Positions 16,259 through 25,938 of a DNA stretch of 46,802 bases are shown here, one piece after another. Origin of the DNA: an uncultured Eubacteriales bacterium (GTDB lineage Bacteria; Bacillota; Clostridia; Christensenellales; CAG-138); the NCBI GenBank assembly GCA_900545265.1, contig UQYI01000022.1, forward strand, positions 1 to 46,802. The letters run 5' to 3'. The notes below the pieces were generated by a model, which saw nothing but the letters and a program-made list of their open reading frames with translations, had not been told where the DNA came from and searched no databases. The first letter of the stretch is position 1, and each line of letters begins with the position of its first letter. Made by a program: the position numbers and the translations under genes.

Positions 16259-17920
16259 TTAGAAAAGACCGGTTATGCGCCCGTTCTCATCTATGTCGAT
16301 CTTTTCGGCAGAAGGAATCTTGGGTAAACCCGGCATGGTCATAATATCTCCGGTCATGGCTACGATGAATCCTGCTCCGGCAGAAACCTTCAAACTGCGT
16401 ACCGTGATCACAAACCCTTCCGGTGCACCCAAAAGAGCCGCATTATCAGAGAAGGAATATTGGGTTTTGGCCATACAGATAGGCAGGCTGCCAAATCCTA
16501 ATTCCGCAAGTTCCTTCGCCTGTTTTTTTGCCCCAGGGGTCAGTTGCACTCCATCTGCTCCATAAACATTACAGGCAATGCGGTGGATTTTTTCCTCTAT
16601 AGATGCATCCAGTTCATAGGCAAAGCGGAATGCTTTTGGTTCATCGCAAAGGCGCACCACCTCAGCCGCCAATGCGCGTCCGCCTTCCCCGCCTTTGGAC
16701 CAGACTTCGGAAAGTACCACATTTACCCCCAAAGTCCGACAGGCATCCTCCAGCACCTTCAGTTCCTCTTCCGTATCCTGGGGAAAACGGTTAATGGCTA
16801 CCACACAGGGCAACCCAAATACATCTTTCACATTATGCACATGCCGGAGAAGGTTAGGCAACCCCTTTTGGACAGCCTGGACATTTTCTTCCGCCAGTTG
16901 TTTTTTATCCACGCCACCATGAAGCTTCAATGCGCGCACCGTTGCAACAATAACTACTGCATCAGGGGTCAACCCACTCATGCGGCATTTAATATCGAAA
17001 AATTTCTCCGCTCCCAAATCGGCACCGAAGCCGGCTTCCGTCACGCAATAATCCCCCAGCTGCATGGCAAGGCGCGTGGCAATGAGGCTATTGCATCCAT
17101 GCGCAATATTTGCAAAGGGTCCTCCGTGGATCAATGCCGGCGTATGCTCCAGAGTCTGTACAAGATTCGGCTTCATAGCATCTTTTAATAGTGCAGCCAT
17201 GGCTCCGGCGGCCTTAATATCCCCCGCGGTTACGGGCTTTCCTTCATAGCTGTAAGCCACTACCATGGTGCTTAGCCGCTTTTTCAGATCTTGAATATCC
17301 TGCGCCAAACACAGTACCGCCATGACCTCGCTGGCTACAGTTATATCAAACCCATCTTCTCTTGGCGTACCGTTTATCTTGCCCCCCAATCCGTCTATGA
17401 TGAAGCGCAGCTGTCTGTCATTCATATCTACTGCTCGCTTCCACACGATCCGCCTGGGGTCTATATGCAGCGCATTTCCCTGCTGAATGTGATTATCCAA
17501 CATGGCTGCCAACAAGTTGTTAGCAGCGCCAATGGCATGGAAATCCCCGGTAAAATGCAGGTTAATATCCTCCATAGGCACTACCTGCGCATAACCGCCC
17601 CCGGCGGCTCCGCCTTTAACTCCAAACACCGGACCTAAAGAGGGCTCCCGTAAAGCTACTACCGCCTTTTTTCCAATGCGTCTGAGTCCGTCGGCCAGTC
17701 CTACGGTAGTGGTAGTCTTTCCCTCTCCAGCCGCAGTAGGGGTAATAGCCGTGACAAGCACCAGTTTTCCCGGTGTACGGGCGGGTACGGCCTTAGGATC
17801 GATCTTGGCCTTCCAGGAGCCATACTGTTCTACTGCCTCCTCCGGAATGTCCAATTCTGCGGCAATTTGGGTAATGGGCAGCATCTTTGTATTCTGAGCT
17901 ATCTCAATATCAGTCAGCAT
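16259..17920 (-). CDS. fhs: Formate-tetrahydrofolate ligase
   Basis: A 553-residue Fhs. It interconverts 10-formyl-THF + ADP + Pi with formate + THF + ATP. The P-loop is TPTAAGEGKT (61-70), and EPSLGPVFGVKGGAAGGGYAQ-type folate-site residues follow at about 90-110. Length is normal. AAAGGAG lies 6 bases before the ATG, inside the end of hutI, which it overlaps by 11 bases. Being last in the histidine operon, it most likely runs toward ATP and formate here. Confidence 0.97.
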   Translation of the reverse strand: MLTDIEIAQNTKMLPITQIAAELDIPEEAVEQYGSWKAKIDPKAVPARTPGKLVLVTAITPTAAGEGKTTTTVGLADGLRRIGKKAVVALREPSLGPVFGVKGGAAGGGYAQVVPMEDINLHFTGDFHAIGAANNLLAAMLDNHIQQGNALHIDPRRIVWKRAVDMNDRQLRFIIDGLGGKINGTPREDGFDITVASEVMAVLCLAQDIQDLKKRLSTMVVAYSYEGKPVTAGDIKAAGAMAALLKDAMKPNLVQTLEHTPALIHGGPFANIAHGCNSLIATRLAMQLGDYCVTEAGFGADLGAEKFFDIKCRMSGLTPDAVVIVATVRALKLHGGVDKKQLAEENVQAVQKGLPNLLRHVHNVKDVFGLPCVVAINRFPQDTEEELKVLEDACRTLGVNVVLSEVWSKGGEGGRALAAEVVRLCDEPKAFRFAYELDASIEEKIHRIACNVYGADGVQLTPGAKKQAKELAELGFGSLPICMAKTQYSFSDNAALLGAPEGFVITVRSLKVSAGAGFIVAMTGDIMTMPGLPKIPSAEKIDIDENGRITGLF

Positions 17921-19163
17921 ATGTTTCTCCTTTGTTTTCTGCGGCCAATATGCCGTTTTTGTAAACCTGTTTCACAGGAATTGTACCAAAGCGATAGAGA
18001 AGGTATTCTAAAGAATCTGTTTCCCACAGGACCATATCTCCCTGCTTCCCCTCTTCCAAAGAACCAAACCGATCCGCACGGCCTACAGCGGCAGCAGCGT
18101 TAAGCGTCACTGCGCAAAGACATTCTTCCGGCGTCATGCGGTATCGGTAGCAGCCGATCTGCATGGCTAAAGGCAAATGGTCGCAAGGGCAGGAACCGGG
18201 GTTAAAGTCACTGCCGAAGGCCACGGGAACACCTGCAGCAATCATTTTACGGGCAGGTGCATAGTCTGCCCCCAGATAGAAAGAAGTAGCCGGCAGACAG
18301 CAGGCAATCGTACCCCCGGCCTTCAGAGCGGCGATTCCATCTTCCGTGCAGCGGATCAGGTGCTCACAGGAAACAGCATGAAGGCTTGCTGCCATCTGAG
18401 TGCCGCCGATAGCGTCTATTTCATCGCTGTGACATTTTAAACCAAGTCCCAGTTTTTTTGCCGCCTCAAGAATTTTCCTGGACTCTTCTGGGGTAAACAC
18501 TCCGGTTTCACAGAACACATCGCAGTATTCTGCCAGTCCCTCCGCTTTTACCCTGGGAAGCATTTCTTCTATTAACAAGCGTATATAAGCTTCTCTATCC
18601 TGCTTGTATGCAGGAGGCAGGGCATGCGCTCCCATAAAAGTGGAGATAAGTTCCACAGGCTGTTCCTTATCCAGTTCCTTTGCGGCCAAAAGCATCTTTT
18701 TTTCCTGCTCCCAGTCGAGCCCATACCCTGACTTTGCCTCACAGGCAGTAACACCTCTGTGAAGCATCCTTTGAAGCACGAGCCTCGCCTTTTCCTTCAG
18801 TGCTTCCAAAGAGGCTTCCCGCGTGGCCTGTACGGTAGAAAGAATCCCTCCCCCAGCGGCCAGAATATCCAAATAGGGCACGCCGTGAAGCTTTAAAGAA
18901 AGCTCGTTGGCTCTCCAACCTCCAAAGATCAGGTGAGTATGGGGGTCTATCAATCCCGGCGTAACCAGGCGGCCTCCGGCATCTACCTCTTTTTCGGCTT
19001 TCGGTCCAGTCCCCGTCCCAATTTGAGCAATACATCCATTTTCTATTAAAATATAGGCATTATGAAGGCGCAGAATCTCTCCCTGCTCCTTTCCTGCTCT
19101 GGGGCCAATCCCCAAAGGTGTAGCTAATGTGCCAATATTATGCATTAGAAGCGATGAGGTCAT
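17910..19163 (-). CDS. hutI: Imidazolonepropionase
   Basis: A 417-residue amidohydrolase that opens the ring of imidazolone-5-propionate to N-formimino-L-glutamate. Metal ligands and active-site motifs are H75 and H77 (DPHTHL), the substrate-binding EAKSGYG, His in LKCHSDEID, and Asp in FGSDFNPG. The ATG has AAGGGG 7 bases upstream, just after a strong hairpin in the fchA-hutI gap. Confidence 0.96.
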   Translation of the reverse strand: MTSSLLMHNIGTLATPLGIGPRAGKEQGEILRLHNAYILIENGCIAQIGTGTGPKAEKEVDAGGRLVTPGLIDPHTHLIFGGWRANELSLKLHGVPYLDILAAGGGILSTVQATREASLEALKEKARLVLQRMLHRGVTACEAKSGYGLDWEQEKKMLLAAKELDKEQPVELISTFMGAHALPPAYKQDREAYIRLLIEEMLPRVKAEGLAEYCDVFCETGVFTPEESRKILEAAKKLGLGLKCHSDEIDAIGGTQMAASLHAVSCEHLIRCTEDGIAALKAGGTIACCLPATSFYLGADYAPARKMIAAGVPVAFGSDFNPGSCPCDHLPLAMQIGCYRYRMTPEECLCAVTLNAAAAVGRADRFGSLEEGKQGDMVLWETDSLEYLLYRFGTIPVKQVYKNGILAAENKGETYAD

Positions 19164-19188
19164 AGGTTCCCCTTTGTGTAGTCAGATT

Positions 19189-19211
19189 GGCGGCGAGAAA
19201 ATCTCGCCGCC
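19189..19211 (-). other. Strong GC hairpin between fchA and hutI
   Basis: A perfect 10-base stem (19189-19198 with 19202-19211) around a 3-base A loop. There is no T-run after it on the minus strand, so it is more likely an RNA-stability or processing hairpin, or a weak attenuator, than a full terminator. Confidence 0.6.
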
Positions 19212-19224
19212 GAAATTAAGTGTC

Positions 19225-19854
19225 TTATTCAGTGAGTTCAGCCGCAAGGGCGAGGATCTCTTTTTCCTCTGCTAAAGCATTTACCCAGAGGGTATTACAT
19301 TTATCGCTCAGCTTCCAAACAAAAGCTTCATCCTTAATCGAACCAAGATTAATGCGCACATTCAATAAAGCACTGAGTACCGCAGTGCGAGCAGTCATGG
19401 CACTGACCAGTCCGTCAGACAATGCATTTTTATTTCCCCGCTCCACAGCAAAGCGTGCCAGTGGAAATATCTTCGCAGCCAATTCAGCCGTATGCATCGG
19501 TACAATTGCAGCAGCTTTAAGTCCCTCCTGCATGGCCGCCTGTCGAATTGCTTTCTCCTCTTCCGTATTCTTTGGCAGCTTTAAAGCTGTCATATACCCA
19601 TTAAAGGAACAGGAGTCTTCATCTATAGCCAGCAGCAGCTCGTTTTGCAGAGATTTGGCCTGTGCCAAAATGGCCTGCATTTGCGCTTCCTGTTCCTCAT
19701 ACCCTTTCTTGCCAATGGTAAGTTCACACACCATACCGGAAAGAGAAGCCGCCAAAGCACCGCACAATGCGGCTACAGATCCGCCGCCTGGCGCAGGGCT
19801 GGAAGAGATAGTCTCGGTACAAAAACCGGTAACTGTTAAATCTCTAAGTTCCAT
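19225..19854 (-). CDS. fchA: Formiminotetrahydrofolate cyclodeaminase / methenyl-THF cyclohydrolase family protein
   Basis: A 209-residue, mostly helical protein of the FTCD C-terminal domain family. It carries the N-terminal PAPGGGSVAALCGALAASL motif that binds the folate. It releases ammonia from 5-formimino-THF to give 5,10-methenyl-THF; some clostridial members also hydrolyse this to 10-formyl-THF. No separate folD is in the operon, so that second activity would close the route to Fhs (inference). Its ATG shares one base with the ftcD stop (TAATG). Confidence 0.93.
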   Translation of the reverse strand: MELRDLTVTGFCTETISSSPAPGGGSVAALCGALAASLSGMVCELTIGKKGYEEQEAQMQAILAQAKSLQNELLLAIDEDSCSFNGYMTALKLPKNTEEEKAIRQAAMQEGLKAAAIVPMHTAELAAKIFPLARFAVERGNKNALSDGLVSAMTARTAVLSALLNVRINLGSIKDEAFVWKLSDKCNTLWVNALAEEKEILALAAELTE

Positions 19855-20744
19855 TACAGTCTGCTCTCCAGAATCTGATCAGAAGAAAAGTTTTCAATCT
19901 GCAAATAGTATTCCGCGCAGTCGATCAGCGCCTGCATGGGTACAAGGCCAATGACTTCGCTGCCAACCACGTTGACGCCGTAGCGCCGCGCTTCCATCTT
20001 TACGGCCTCAAAGACCCGGTACACGGCGGTTCGTGTAAAATCTGTCAGATTCATGCTTACCTGCACGATATGCCGTTCTTCCAACGTAACGCCCATGGCT
20101 TTGACGAAGCGGAATCCGCCGTTGATGTAGCGAACCTTTTTGGCAATAGCAGTGGCTATATCCAGATTATTTGTATCCAGATTGATATTGAAAGCCACCA
20201 AAGGCATACGGGCGCCAACAGCAGATACGCCCGCAGTAGGATGGATGTGTTCAGGACCGAAATCCGGTTTCCACTCCGGTTTTTCCATTTTTTCAGGCAT
20301 TCCCTCAAACTGCCCTTTACGGATATCCGCCAAATTGGCCCGATGGGGAGCGCTGGCACTTTTTTCATACAGGAAGCAGGGGATCCCCAGTTCTTCCCCC
20401 ATGCGTTTAGCAACGGACTTGGCAACCGTATCCGCCTCTTCTATGGTACAGCCACGAACAGGAATGAAAGGAACTACATCTACAGCTCCCATGCGCGGAT
20501 GCTGTCCTTGATGCTTGGTCATGTCGATGACTTCAGCTGCCCTGCGGGCGGCAACTACCATGGCGTCCCCCAACGCTTCCGGTTCGCCGATAACGGTAAC
20601 CACAGTACGGTTATGATCCTCGTCACTGGAATAATCCAGCAGTTTTACATCTTTTTTAGCCCGGAATGCTTCTACGATATGTTCGACTTTGTTTTTATCT
20701 CGTCCCTCACTGAAGTTGGGAACGCATTCCATGATCTTGTCCAT
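19854..20744 (-). CDS. ftcD: Glutamate formimidoyltransferase
   Basis: A 296-residue protein matching the N-terminal half of animal FTCD, here without the fused cyclodeaminase. It moves the formimino group from formiminoglutamate to THF, releasing glutamate. Motifs include ECVPNFSEGRD at the start, HNRTVVT, KHQGQHPRMGAVDVVPF and MNLTDF. GGAGG lies in the end of hutU, 7 bases before the ATG. Confidence 0.96.
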   Translation of the reverse strand: MDKIMECVPNFSEGRDKNKVEHIVEAFRAKKDVKLLDYSSDEDHNRTVVTVIGEPEALGDAMVVAARRAAEVIDMTKHQGQHPRMGAVDVVPFIPVRGCTIEEADTVAKSVAKRMGEELGIPCFLYEKSASAPHRANLADIRKGQFEGMPEKMEKPEWKPDFGPEHIHPTAGVSAVGARMPLVAFNINLDTNNLDIATAIAKKVRYINGGFRFVKAMGVTLEERHIVQVSMNLTDFTRTAVYRVFEAVKMEARRYGVNVVGSEVIGLVPMQALIDCAEYYLQIENFSSDQILESRL

Positions 20745-20746
20745 AC

Positions 20747-22783
20747 TTATGCCTCCGTTTTATTTTTAATAGTATCCAAAGCCTCCCGAATCACCTGTTC
20801 CTTTGCCCGATAAGGCAATGTAATGTGATCCGTGCCGGCAAACTTATGATTATATTCTACTGCTGTAGACAATGCGTTTTCATTCTGCGCCCAGCTGCGG
20901 CGGGAAACACCCACCATGGTATCCCAGGGCATAGCCATACGCAGGATGGTATCTACCCGTTCAGAACCATCCAGTACCATGCCAAACCCGCCGTTAATGG
21001 ATTTTCCAATGCCTACGCCGCCGCCGTTGTGAAGTGTTACCAAACTCATCCCTCTGGCACAGTTTCCTGCAAAGCACTGCGTAGCCATGTCCGCCATGAT
21101 GTTGGAGCCATCTTTGATGTTGCTGGTTTCTCTGAAGGGAGAATCCGTCCCGCCGGTATCGTGATGATCTCTGCCCAGCATCACTGGTCCGATCTCTCCG
21201 TTGCGAACCATTTCGTTGAACTTCAGGGCAATATTCATGCGTCCAAGGGCATCCTGATACAGAATACGACACTGAGTGCCCACTACCAGCCTGTTCTCCA
21301 TGGCGTCTCGCACCCAGACGTAGTTATCTCTGTCCTGATAGCGTCGATCAGGATCAATACAACTCATAGCCGCCAAATCAGTCTTTCTTAAATCGCTTTC
21401 TTTACCCGACAGACAGCACCAGCGGAATGGACCGTAGCCATAATCAAAGAGCTGGGGGCCTAAAATATCTTCCACATAGCTGGGGAAGATAAACCCGTCC
21501 AGGTCGTTTTCCCCATTGCGGCAAATGCCTTTTTCGCCTGCGTCATACACTGCTTTAAGGAAGCTGTTGCCATAGTCAAAGAAGTAGGTGCCGCGTTCAT
21601 GAAGCACCTTGACCAGTTCGTAATGATGGCAGAGGCTGTTGTTTACCAGCTTTATAAAGGTATCTTTGTCCTCAGCCAGCAGTCGTGTACGCTCTTCAAA
21701 TGTAATTCCCTGCGGGCAATATCCGCCGTCATAAGGCACATGACAGCTGGTTTGATCGGAAAGAAGATCTACATGCACGTCTTCCTCAATGAGATACTCA
21801 AGCAGATCTACCACATTACCGTGATAGGCGATGGCACATGGTTCTTTCTTCTCCAGCTTTTTTCGGGCAATCTCCAATGCCTGAGAGAGACTTTCCGCCA
21901 CACAACTTACCCAGCCCTGTTCATAGCGGGTACGGATGCGGGATATATCCACCTCTGCTATAATGGCTACAGCGCCGGCGATCATGGCAGCTTTGCCCTG
22001 AGCACCGCTCATGCCGCCTAATCCGGAAGAGACGAACAGCTTTCCTTTAAGATCCTTATCCTGCGGAATGCCCAGTTTCAACCGTCCGGCGTTAAGAAGC
22101 GTATTGAATGTGCCATGCACAATGCCCTGTGGGCCTATATACATCCACCCTCCGGCTGTCATTTGCCCGTAATTGGCTACGCCAATGGCCGCTGCCCGGT
22201 TAAAATTGTCGTTTGTATCAAACATGCCTACCATCAGGGCATTAGTGGTGATGACTCGCGGCGCCAGCTTGTGAGAACGAAAAAGTCCCAGAGGGTGACC
22301 GCTCATCATGACCAGAGTCTGCTCATCCGTAAGCTGTTCCAGATATTTTTTGATCAATCTGTACTGCATCCAGTTCTGGCAGACCTGTCCGGTTTCCCCA
22401 TAGGTTACCAGTTCGTAAGGATACAAGGCTACATCAAAGTCCAGGTTGTTATCGATCATCACCTGCAGTGCTTTGCCTTCGATACATTTTCCCTTGTATT
22501 CGTCTATTGGCTTGCCGTACAGCTTTCCCTGAGGGCGGAAGCGATACCCATAGATACGGCCTCTTTCTTCCAGTTCCTGGGCAAACTCCCTGGCCATTTG
22601 CGCATGATGATCGGGGTGAATATAGCGGAGTGCGTTTTGTATAGCCATAGCCTTATCATGTTCGCTGAGATGTGCTTCTCTTTTGGGCGCCCGGCGAATA
22701 CCTTCTTCAAAAGCAGGATATTCCGGCAGCACATAGTCCAGCTTGATGGTCATGGCTTCATCAACGGATTGGTTCATTCCCAC
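20747..22783 (-). CDS. hutU: Urocanate hydratase, long form
   Basis: A 678-residue urocanase that adds water to urocanate to form imidazolone propionate with tightly bound NAD+. Conserved stretches include GQMTAGGWMYIGPQGIVHGT, SGLGGMSGAQ (dinucleotide site) and GRDHHDTGGTDSPFRET near the C-terminus. The length matches the long type of clostridia and animals rather than the 550-residue Bacillus type. The start is taken as GTG at 22783, 11 bases after AGGAGG; the ATG at 22777 is 17 bases away. It is the first gene of the hut operon. No histidine ammonia-lyase or transporter follows. Confidence 0.96.
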   Translation of the reverse strand: MGMNQSVDEAMTIKLDYVLPEYPAFEEGIRRAPKREAHLSEHDKAMAIQNALRYIHPDHHAQMAREFAQELEERGRIYGYRFRPQGKLYGKPIDEYKGKCIEGKALQVMIDNNLDFDVALYPYELVTYGETGQVCQNWMQYRLIKKYLEQLTDEQTLVMMSGHPLGLFRSHKLAPRVITTNALMVGMFDTNDNFNRAAAIGVANYGQMTAGGWMYIGPQGIVHGTFNTLLNAGRLKLGIPQDKDLKGKLFVSSGLGGMSGAQGKAAMIAGAVAIIAEVDISRIRTRYEQGWVSCVAESLSQALEIARKKLEKKEPCAIAYHGNVVDLLEYLIEEDVHVDLLSDQTSCHVPYDGGYCPQGITFEERTRLLAEDKDTFIKLVNNSLCHHYELVKVLHERGTYFFDYGNSFLKAVYDAGEKGICRNGENDLDGFIFPSYVEDILGPQLFDYGYGPFRWCCLSGKESDLRKTDLAAMSCIDPDRRYQDRDNYVWVRDAMENRLVVGTQCRILYQDALGRMNIALKFNEMVRNGEIGPVMLGRDHHDTGGTDSPFRETSNIKDGSNIMADMATQCFAGNCARGMSLVTLHNGGGVGIGKSINGGFGMVLDGSERVDTILRMAMPWDTMVGVSRRSWAQNENALSTAVEYNHKFAGTDHITLPYRAKEQVIREALDTIKNKTEA

Positions 22784-22814
22784 GTTTCGCTTTCCCTCCT
22801 AGGATTTTTGATTT

Positions 22815-22843
22815 ATTATAGCATGGCAAAAAAAAAAGAACAA
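22815..22843 (-). promoter_or_regulatory. Promoter of the hut operon
   Basis: TTGTTC (22843-22838), a 17-base spacer and a perfect TATAAT (22820-22815), about 32 bases before the GTG. No clear operator or cre site is seen nearby. Confidence 0.75.
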
Positions 22844-22937
22844 CTTTATTTTCACTGCACAGAGAAATATATGTTCAGCCTGTTATAAAAGCAACCATTC
22901 TAACGGCATTTACCTCATACCATTTTTCTCCACTGAA

Positions 22938-22967
22938 CAAAAACACCCGAAAATAATCTTTCGGGTG
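22938..22967 (-). terminator. Rho-independent terminator of valS
   Basis: A 9-base stem (22944-22952 with 22959-22967), 6-base loop and a run of five T on the minus strand, 17 bases after the valS stop. Confidence 0.9.
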
Positions 22968-22983
22968 CTTTTTCGGAAAAATA

Positions 22984-25614
22984 TTACATGTCCATCAGTG
23001 CATTTTGCCTTTCCAACAGTTTTGTAAGCATATCTTCTGCCACTGCCAGCTTTTTCCTCTCTTCAGCCACAACGGCTTCCGGCGCTTTGCTGACAAACCT
23101 TTCATTAGAAAGTTTACCCTGCGCCCGGTTGATCTCTGCCTTTACACGTTCGATCTCTTTGGCCAAACGTTCCTTCTCTTTCGGGATATCTACCAGAGAA
23201 GCAAGGGGAATATATGCTTCGCCGCCGTTAAAGACTATATGCACATCACTTGGTTTTTCCTGCCCCTTCTGGGCTGTGATCTCCGTATGTTCTACGCCTG
23301 CAAGCCGACCCAGATAGGCATCTGCTCCTTCCAGACTTGCGGCATCCTTCGTGACGATACGCACGCTGATCCGCTGAGCGGGAGGTACTTTCCGTTCGGC
23401 ACGTATGTTACGGATGGAACGCACCAGTTCCATGATTCTTTCCATATGTACACATTCCTTCGGATAAAGCTCGTTATCTTCCGCTTTGGGCCAGGAGGAA
23501 AGCATGATAGTCTTTTCGTGACCAGGCAGCTGCTGATACAGTTCCTCGGTAATAAAAGGCATAAATGGATGCAGCAGCTTCATGGCATTGGTAAGCACAT
23601 GCACCAGAACGGCAGCAACAGTTTCCTTTCTGGCAGCATCGTTGGAATACAGTGCAGGCTTGGCCATTTCGATATACCAGTCGCAGAACTCGGACCAGAT
23701 AAAATCATAGACTTTTTCGGCAGCCAGGTTCAGTTCATAGTTATCCAAATTCCCCGTAACTTCGCGAATCACCGTATTCAGTCTTGACAGGATCCATTTG
23801 TCTGCTGTATCCAGCAATTCTTCCTGTATATGAAGCACACCTTCCTCTGAAGTATTCATGAGGACGAAACGGGCCGCATTGTAGACCTTATTGCAGAAGT
23901 TCCGCGCACTTTCTACCTTTTCCCAATAGAAACGCATATCGTTGCCGGCAGAATTGCCCGTTATCAGAGAAAAGCGCAACGGGTCTGCTCCGTACTTTTC
24001 AATGATTTCCAGAGGATCAATACCGTTGTTCAGAGATTTGCTCATCTTCCGTCCCTGACTGTCCCGCACCAGGCCATGGATATACACCTTCTTGAAGGGT
24101 GCCCGCTTCATGACTTCCATGCCGGCGGTGATCATGCGGGAAACCCAGAAAGTGATGATATCATACCCTGTTACCAGTGTGCTGGTGGGATAGAAGTATT
24201 TAAGCTCTTCGGTATTATCCGGCCAGCCCAGCGTAGAGAATGGCCATAAAGCGCTGGAGAACCATGTATCCAGTACATCTTCATCCTGATGAAGATGACC
24301 GCCGCAGCAGGGGCACTTTTCCGGTGCAGTTTCTTCGCAGAACATTTTGCAGCAGGCATCACAATACCACACAGGAATCCGATGCCCCCACCAAAGCTGC
24401 CGGGAAATGCACCAGTCCCGGATATTTTCCATCCAGTTGAAGTAGGACTTGGCAAAACGATCGGGAATAAACTGAATCTCCCCGGAGCGCACCGCTTCGA
24501 TGGCAGGTTGAGCCAAAGGTTTCATGCTCACAAACCACTGCTTGGAAACAATGCTCTCAATGGTGGTGTGGCAGCGGTAGCAGGTTCCCACATTATGGGT
24601 GTAGTCTTCGATCTTGACCAGATTCCCGCTCTCCCGGAGATCATTGACCAGATTTTTGCGGCATTCAAAACGATCCTGTCCTGCATACCTGCCGCCAAGT
24701 TCGTTAATATGGCCTTCATCGTCAAATACCCGCATAACAGGCAAATGACACCGCTGGCCCACCTCAAAGTCATTTGGATCATGTCCCGGTGTGATCTTTA
24801 CCGCGCCGGTGCCGAATTCCATTTCGCAGTAACTATCTCCCACAATGGGGATCTCACGGCCCACAACGGGGATAACAACGGTTTTTCCAATGATATCCTT
24901 ATACCGTTCATCTTCCGGGTTCACGGCAATGGCCGTATCTCCCAACATGGTTTCAGGACGGGTGGTAGCCACCGTAATGGAATAGGATTTATCCGGCGCC
25001 TCATACCGGATATGCCACAAATGACTGACCTGACTTTCATACTCTACTTCTGCATCGCTCAAAGCAGTCTTGCAGCAGGGACACCAGTTGATGATCCTGT
25101 CTCCACGGTAAATAAGCCCTTTGTCGTAAAGTCCTTTGAAGAAACGGTTCACTGCCCGGTTGCAGCCCTGATCCATGGTGAAACGTTCCCGCTCCCAATC
25201 GCAGGAAGACCCCATCTTGCGCAGCTGCTTCACGATGGTAGTTCCGTATTCGTTCCGCCAGTCCCAAGCTCGCTGCAAAAAGCCGTCACGCCCCAGATCC
25301 AGCTTGTTCTTGCCTTCCTTAGCCAAAGCTTCCACAATTTTCACTTCTGTTGCAATGGAAGCATGGTCTGTGCCGGGCAGCCAAAGAGTCTCGTATCCGG
25401 ACATCCGCTTATAACGGATGATGGAATCCTGAAGGGTATTATCCAGTGCATGCCCCATATGCAGTTTTCCTGTGATGTTGGGCGGGGGAATAACGATGGT
25501 AAAGGGTTCCTTATCAGGGTTGGGCGCAGCATGAAAATAACCGTTTTGCTCCCAGTTCTTGTACCATTTTTCTTCTACGGAAAGATGGTCGTAACTTTTA
25601 GGCATGTCTTTCAT
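22984..25614 (-). CDS. valS: Valyl-tRNA synthetase
   Basis: 876 residues, class Ia. The HIGH motif is HMGH (52-55, in PPPNITGKLHMGHAL) and the KMSKS loop is GRKMSKSLNNG. The CP1 editing domain has TTRPETMLGDTA. Zinc-like cysteine pairs are CPCC and CDACC...CPCC. A coiled-coil tRNA-binding arm covers the last 65 residues. GGAGGTAG precedes the ATG. It is controlled by the T-box leader just upstream. Confidence 0.97.
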   Translation of the reverse strand: MKDMPKSYDHLSVEEKWYKNWEQNGYFHAAPNPDKEPFTIVIPPPNITGKLHMGHALDNTLQDSIIRYKRMSGYETLWLPGTDHASIATEVKIVEALAKEGKNKLDLGRDGFLQRAWDWRNEYGTTIVKQLRKMGSSCDWERERFTMDQGCNRAVNRFFKGLYDKGLIYRGDRIINWCPCCKTALSDAEVEYESQVSHLWHIRYEAPDKSYSITVATTRPETMLGDTAIAVNPEDERYKDIIGKTVVIPVVGREIPIVGDSYCEMEFGTGAVKITPGHDPNDFEVGQRCHLPVMRVFDDEGHINELGGRYAGQDRFECRKNLVNDLRESGNLVKIEDYTHNVGTCYRCHTTIESIVSKQWFVSMKPLAQPAIEAVRSGEIQFIPDRFAKSYFNWMENIRDWCISRQLWWGHRIPVWYCDACCKMFCEETAPEKCPCCGGHLHQDEDVLDTWFSSALWPFSTLGWPDNTEELKYFYPTSTLVTGYDIITFWVSRMITAGMEVMKRAPFKKVYIHGLVRDSQGRKMSKSLNNGIDPLEIIEKYGADPLRFSLITGNSAGNDMRFYWEKVESARNFCNKVYNAARFVLMNTSEEGVLHIQEELLDTADKWILSRLNTVIREVTGNLDNYELNLAAEKVYDFIWSEFCDWYIEMAKPALYSNDAARKETVAAVLVHVLTNAMKLLHPFMPFITEELYQQLPGHEKTIMLSSWPKAEDNELYPKECVHMERIMELVRSIRNIRAERKVPPAQRISVRIVTKDAASLEGADAYLGRLAGVEHTEITAQKGQEKPSDVHIVFNGGEAYIPLASLVDIPKEKERLAKEIERVKAEINRAQGKLSNERFVSKAPEAVVAEERKKLAVAEDMLTKLLERQNALMDM

Positions 25615-25636
25615 AAAACTACCTCCAAATAAAATA

Positions 25637-25873
25637 CGCCCGCCTCGTCAAAGGACGAAGCGGGCGCTCGCGGTACCACCTTTGTTGACGGAAGAAATTC
25701 TTCCTGTCCACTTTAAGCCATAACGCAGCGTCTGCGTGAGAGACTACACACCTGCCGGCTTTACCTCTCAAACTCCAAAGCGACTTCCGCTCCCTGCCCC
25801 AAGGTTCTTTCACCAGCCGAACCACTCTCTGAAGGGGAAAAAGAACGTACTCCTCTTTTTCAACGTTTTATTG
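25637..25873 (-). promoter_or_regulatory. T-box riboswitch, Val specifier GUC
   Basis: The canonical T-box AAGGTGGTACCGCG is at 25682-25669, followed by a 13-base terminator stem (25637-25649 with 25654-25666) and a TATTTTATTT tract. Stem I features are visible on the minus strand: AGTA after GAGG near 25855, AGAGAGT near 25832, GGTGAAAG near 25815, and the specifier in GGAAGTCGC with codon GTC at 25784-25782. Uncharged tRNA-Val should pair with the specifier and the T-box to form the antiterminator and allow valS transcription. Confidence 0.95.
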
Positions 25874-25879
25874 TAATAC

Positions 25880-25907
25880 TTTATACCATATCCCCTGCTT
25901 TTGTCAA
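25880..25907 (-). promoter_or_regulatory. Promoter of the T-box/valS unit
   Basis: A perfect TTGACA (25907-25902), a 16-base spacer and TATAAA (25885-25880), about 7 bases before the inferred leader start. Confidence 0.8.
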
Positions 25908-25938
25908 GGTTGAAGTATGCATGCCGGCTCTTTTTATA

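Noticed and set aside
16259..22983. Histidine ammonia-lyase (hutH) or hut regulator
   Set aside because: Searched for by motif around the operon on both strands; none found.
24289..25632. 447-codon open frame on the plus strand opposite valS
   Set aside because: valS is certain on the other strand, and this frame has no ribosome site or family features; it is an antisense shadow.
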